Shown here: positions 63,141-64,000 of the stretch, piece by piece
How the letters are laid out: each line of letters opens with the position of its first letter
Position numbering within the stretch: the stretch's first letter is position 1
From: JBBDIM01 sp040880405
GTDB lineage: Bacteria; Planctomycetota; Planctomycetia; Pirellulales; Pirellulaceae
DNA length: 64,000 nucleotides
Reading direction: 5' to 3'
Assembly (NCBI GenBank): GCA_040880405.1
Contig: JBBDIM010000042.1
Location: forward strand, 1-64,000
Program-made: the position numbers and the translations under genes
The notes under the pieces: model-generated
The model's input: only the letters and a program-made list of their open reading frames with translations
Told to the model about the DNA's origin: nothing
Databases searched by the model: none

Positions 63141-64000
63141 ATGGAATTGTCAATTCGAGGTCTCGATGCGGCGACCATCATTGCCTACCTGCTGGGGATG
63201 GTGGCGATCGGGATTTATTTCGCGCGGCGAAACGACACCACGGAGGAGTACTTCGTGGGGAACCGATCCTTTCCGGGCTGGGTCATTGGGCTCTCGATGC
63301 TCGGCACGATCGTCAGTTCCGCCACTTTCCTGGCTCTGCCAGCGGCGGCCTACGTCCTTGATTGGCGGCAACTGGCGGTCAACCTGGTCCTGCCGTTGGT
63401 GGCGGTGCTGGCTGTTTTGGTGTTTATTCCGCTTTTTCGCCACGGGAAGTTGACGTCCGCGTTTGAATACCTGGGGCTGCGGTATGGTCCCGTGCCGCGC
63501 CTGTACGGGACGATCAGCTTTGTGATGCTGCAACTGATTCGGATGTCGCAGATTTTGTTTCTGGTGGCGATTCCCATTCAATTCATGACCGGGGCCCCGG
63601 TCGCCTGGGTGGTGATCGGCGCGGGGATTTTCGTCGCGTTTTACACGATCGCCGGAGGAATTGAAGCGGTCGTCTGGACCGATGTGGTGCAGGCGATCGT
63701 GCTGCTCGGCGGCGGGCTTTTGTGTTTTGGCTTTATCGCGTTCGACCTATCCGGCGGTCTGGAGGAAATTGTCAGGGTGGGGGCCGACCATAATAAATTC
63801 AGCCTGGGAAGCTTTGAGTGGGATCTGAACCAGAGAACCTTTTGGACGGTCGCCATCTTGGGCGTGATCAACTGGTTGGCGATCTATTCCGGCGACCAAA
63901 ACATCGTCCAGCGATACCTCGCGGCGAGCTCGACTCGGGAGGCCCAAAAGGCGACCATCATTTACTCCGCCGTCGCCTTGCCGATGTGGACGATGTTTTT
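63141..64000 (+). CDS. sodium:solute symporter family protein, 3' truncated by window end
   Basis: The first 286 residues of an SSF (LeuT-fold) transporter. Membrane segments begin at TIIAYLLGMVAIGIYFARR, followed by the family signature TTEEYFVGNRSFPGWVIGLSMLGTIVSSATFLALPAAAYVLDW. TIAGGIEAVVWTDVVQAIVLLGGG and NWLAIYSGDQNIVQRYLAA are also typical. It should import a sugar or acid with Na+, in keeping with the Mrp sodium gradient and the preceding sialidase-like gene. Confidence 0.92.
   Translation, partial: MELSIRGLDAATIIAYLLGMVAIGIYFARRNDTTEEYFVGNRSFPGWVIGLSMLGTIVSSATFLALPAAAYVLDWRQLAVNLVLPLVAVLAVLVFIPLFRHGKLTSAFEYLGLRYGPVPRLYGTISFVMLQLIRMSQILFLVAIPIQFMTGAPVAWVVIGAGIFVAFYTIAGGIEAVVWTDVVQAIVLLGGGLLCFGFIAFDLSGGLEEIVRVGADHNKFSLGSFEWDLNQRTFWTVAILGVINWLAIYSGDQNIVQRYLAASSTREAQKATIIYSAVALPMWTMF

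Overview
The window looks like chromosomal DNA of a planctomycete, probably of the Pirellula/Blastopirellula type. The inference rests on family content: two DUF1559 proteins (prepilin-like N-terminus, C-terminal H-x9-DG/DA motif), each beside a small transthyretin-like lipoprotein; a very long PQQ-propeller protein with a methyltransferase-like insert; an HtrA-SirB1 fusion; long NHL-repeat secreted proteins; a Gly-rich secreted protein; and sparse, moderately GC-rich packing. No rRNA or ribosomal protein gene is present to fix the genus.

Bases 1-29300 are backbone: the end of an alpha/beta hydrolase, an HtrA-SirB1 fusion, aconitase, an AAA+ ATPase, and a long minus-strand block (15296 to 7625). 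That block holds a LolCDE/MacB-like export module, a molybdate/tungstate-type ABC transporter whose binding protein is a tandem fusion, a MoaD-like sulfur carrier and a ThiF/MoeB-like enzyme. Then come a frameshifted PQQ protein, a thioredoxin-like protein, a complete seven-gene Mrp Na+/H+ antiporter operon, a HExxH lipoprotein and ispG.

Bases 29301-43587 are a 14.3-kb integrated element, bounded by a 19-bp direct repeat of the 5' end of a tRNA-Arg(CCG) gene. It has an integrase beside the intact tRNA, a compact replication set (winged-helix-like protein, archaeo-eukaryotic-primase-like protein, RepA-like ATPase), a serine resolvase, a small sigma factor, several unknown small proteins, and one large phage tape-measure protein with no recognisable capsid, portal or terminase gene. 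It also carries striking non-coding structure: a cluster of hairpins, terminators sharing a loop motif, a 9-bp-period array and candidate integrase arm sites. The insertion is unusual because it captures the 5' end of the tRNA, leaving what looks like the ancestral tRNA promoter 14 kb away at the other end. This element is the best candidate here for an undescribed system.

Bases 43643-44900 hold debris of an older integration (a frameshifted, internally deleted tyrosine recombinase and an unknown ORF). Bases 44924-64000 return to backbone: secreted NHL/propeller proteins, a double winged-helix GntR-type regulator, two DUF1559/lipoprotein pairs, a Tat-exported Gfo/Idh/MocA oxidoreductase, a Gly-rich protein, and a LacI regulator, sialidase-like protein and sodium:solute symporter that look like a carbohydrate-use locus cut by the window end.
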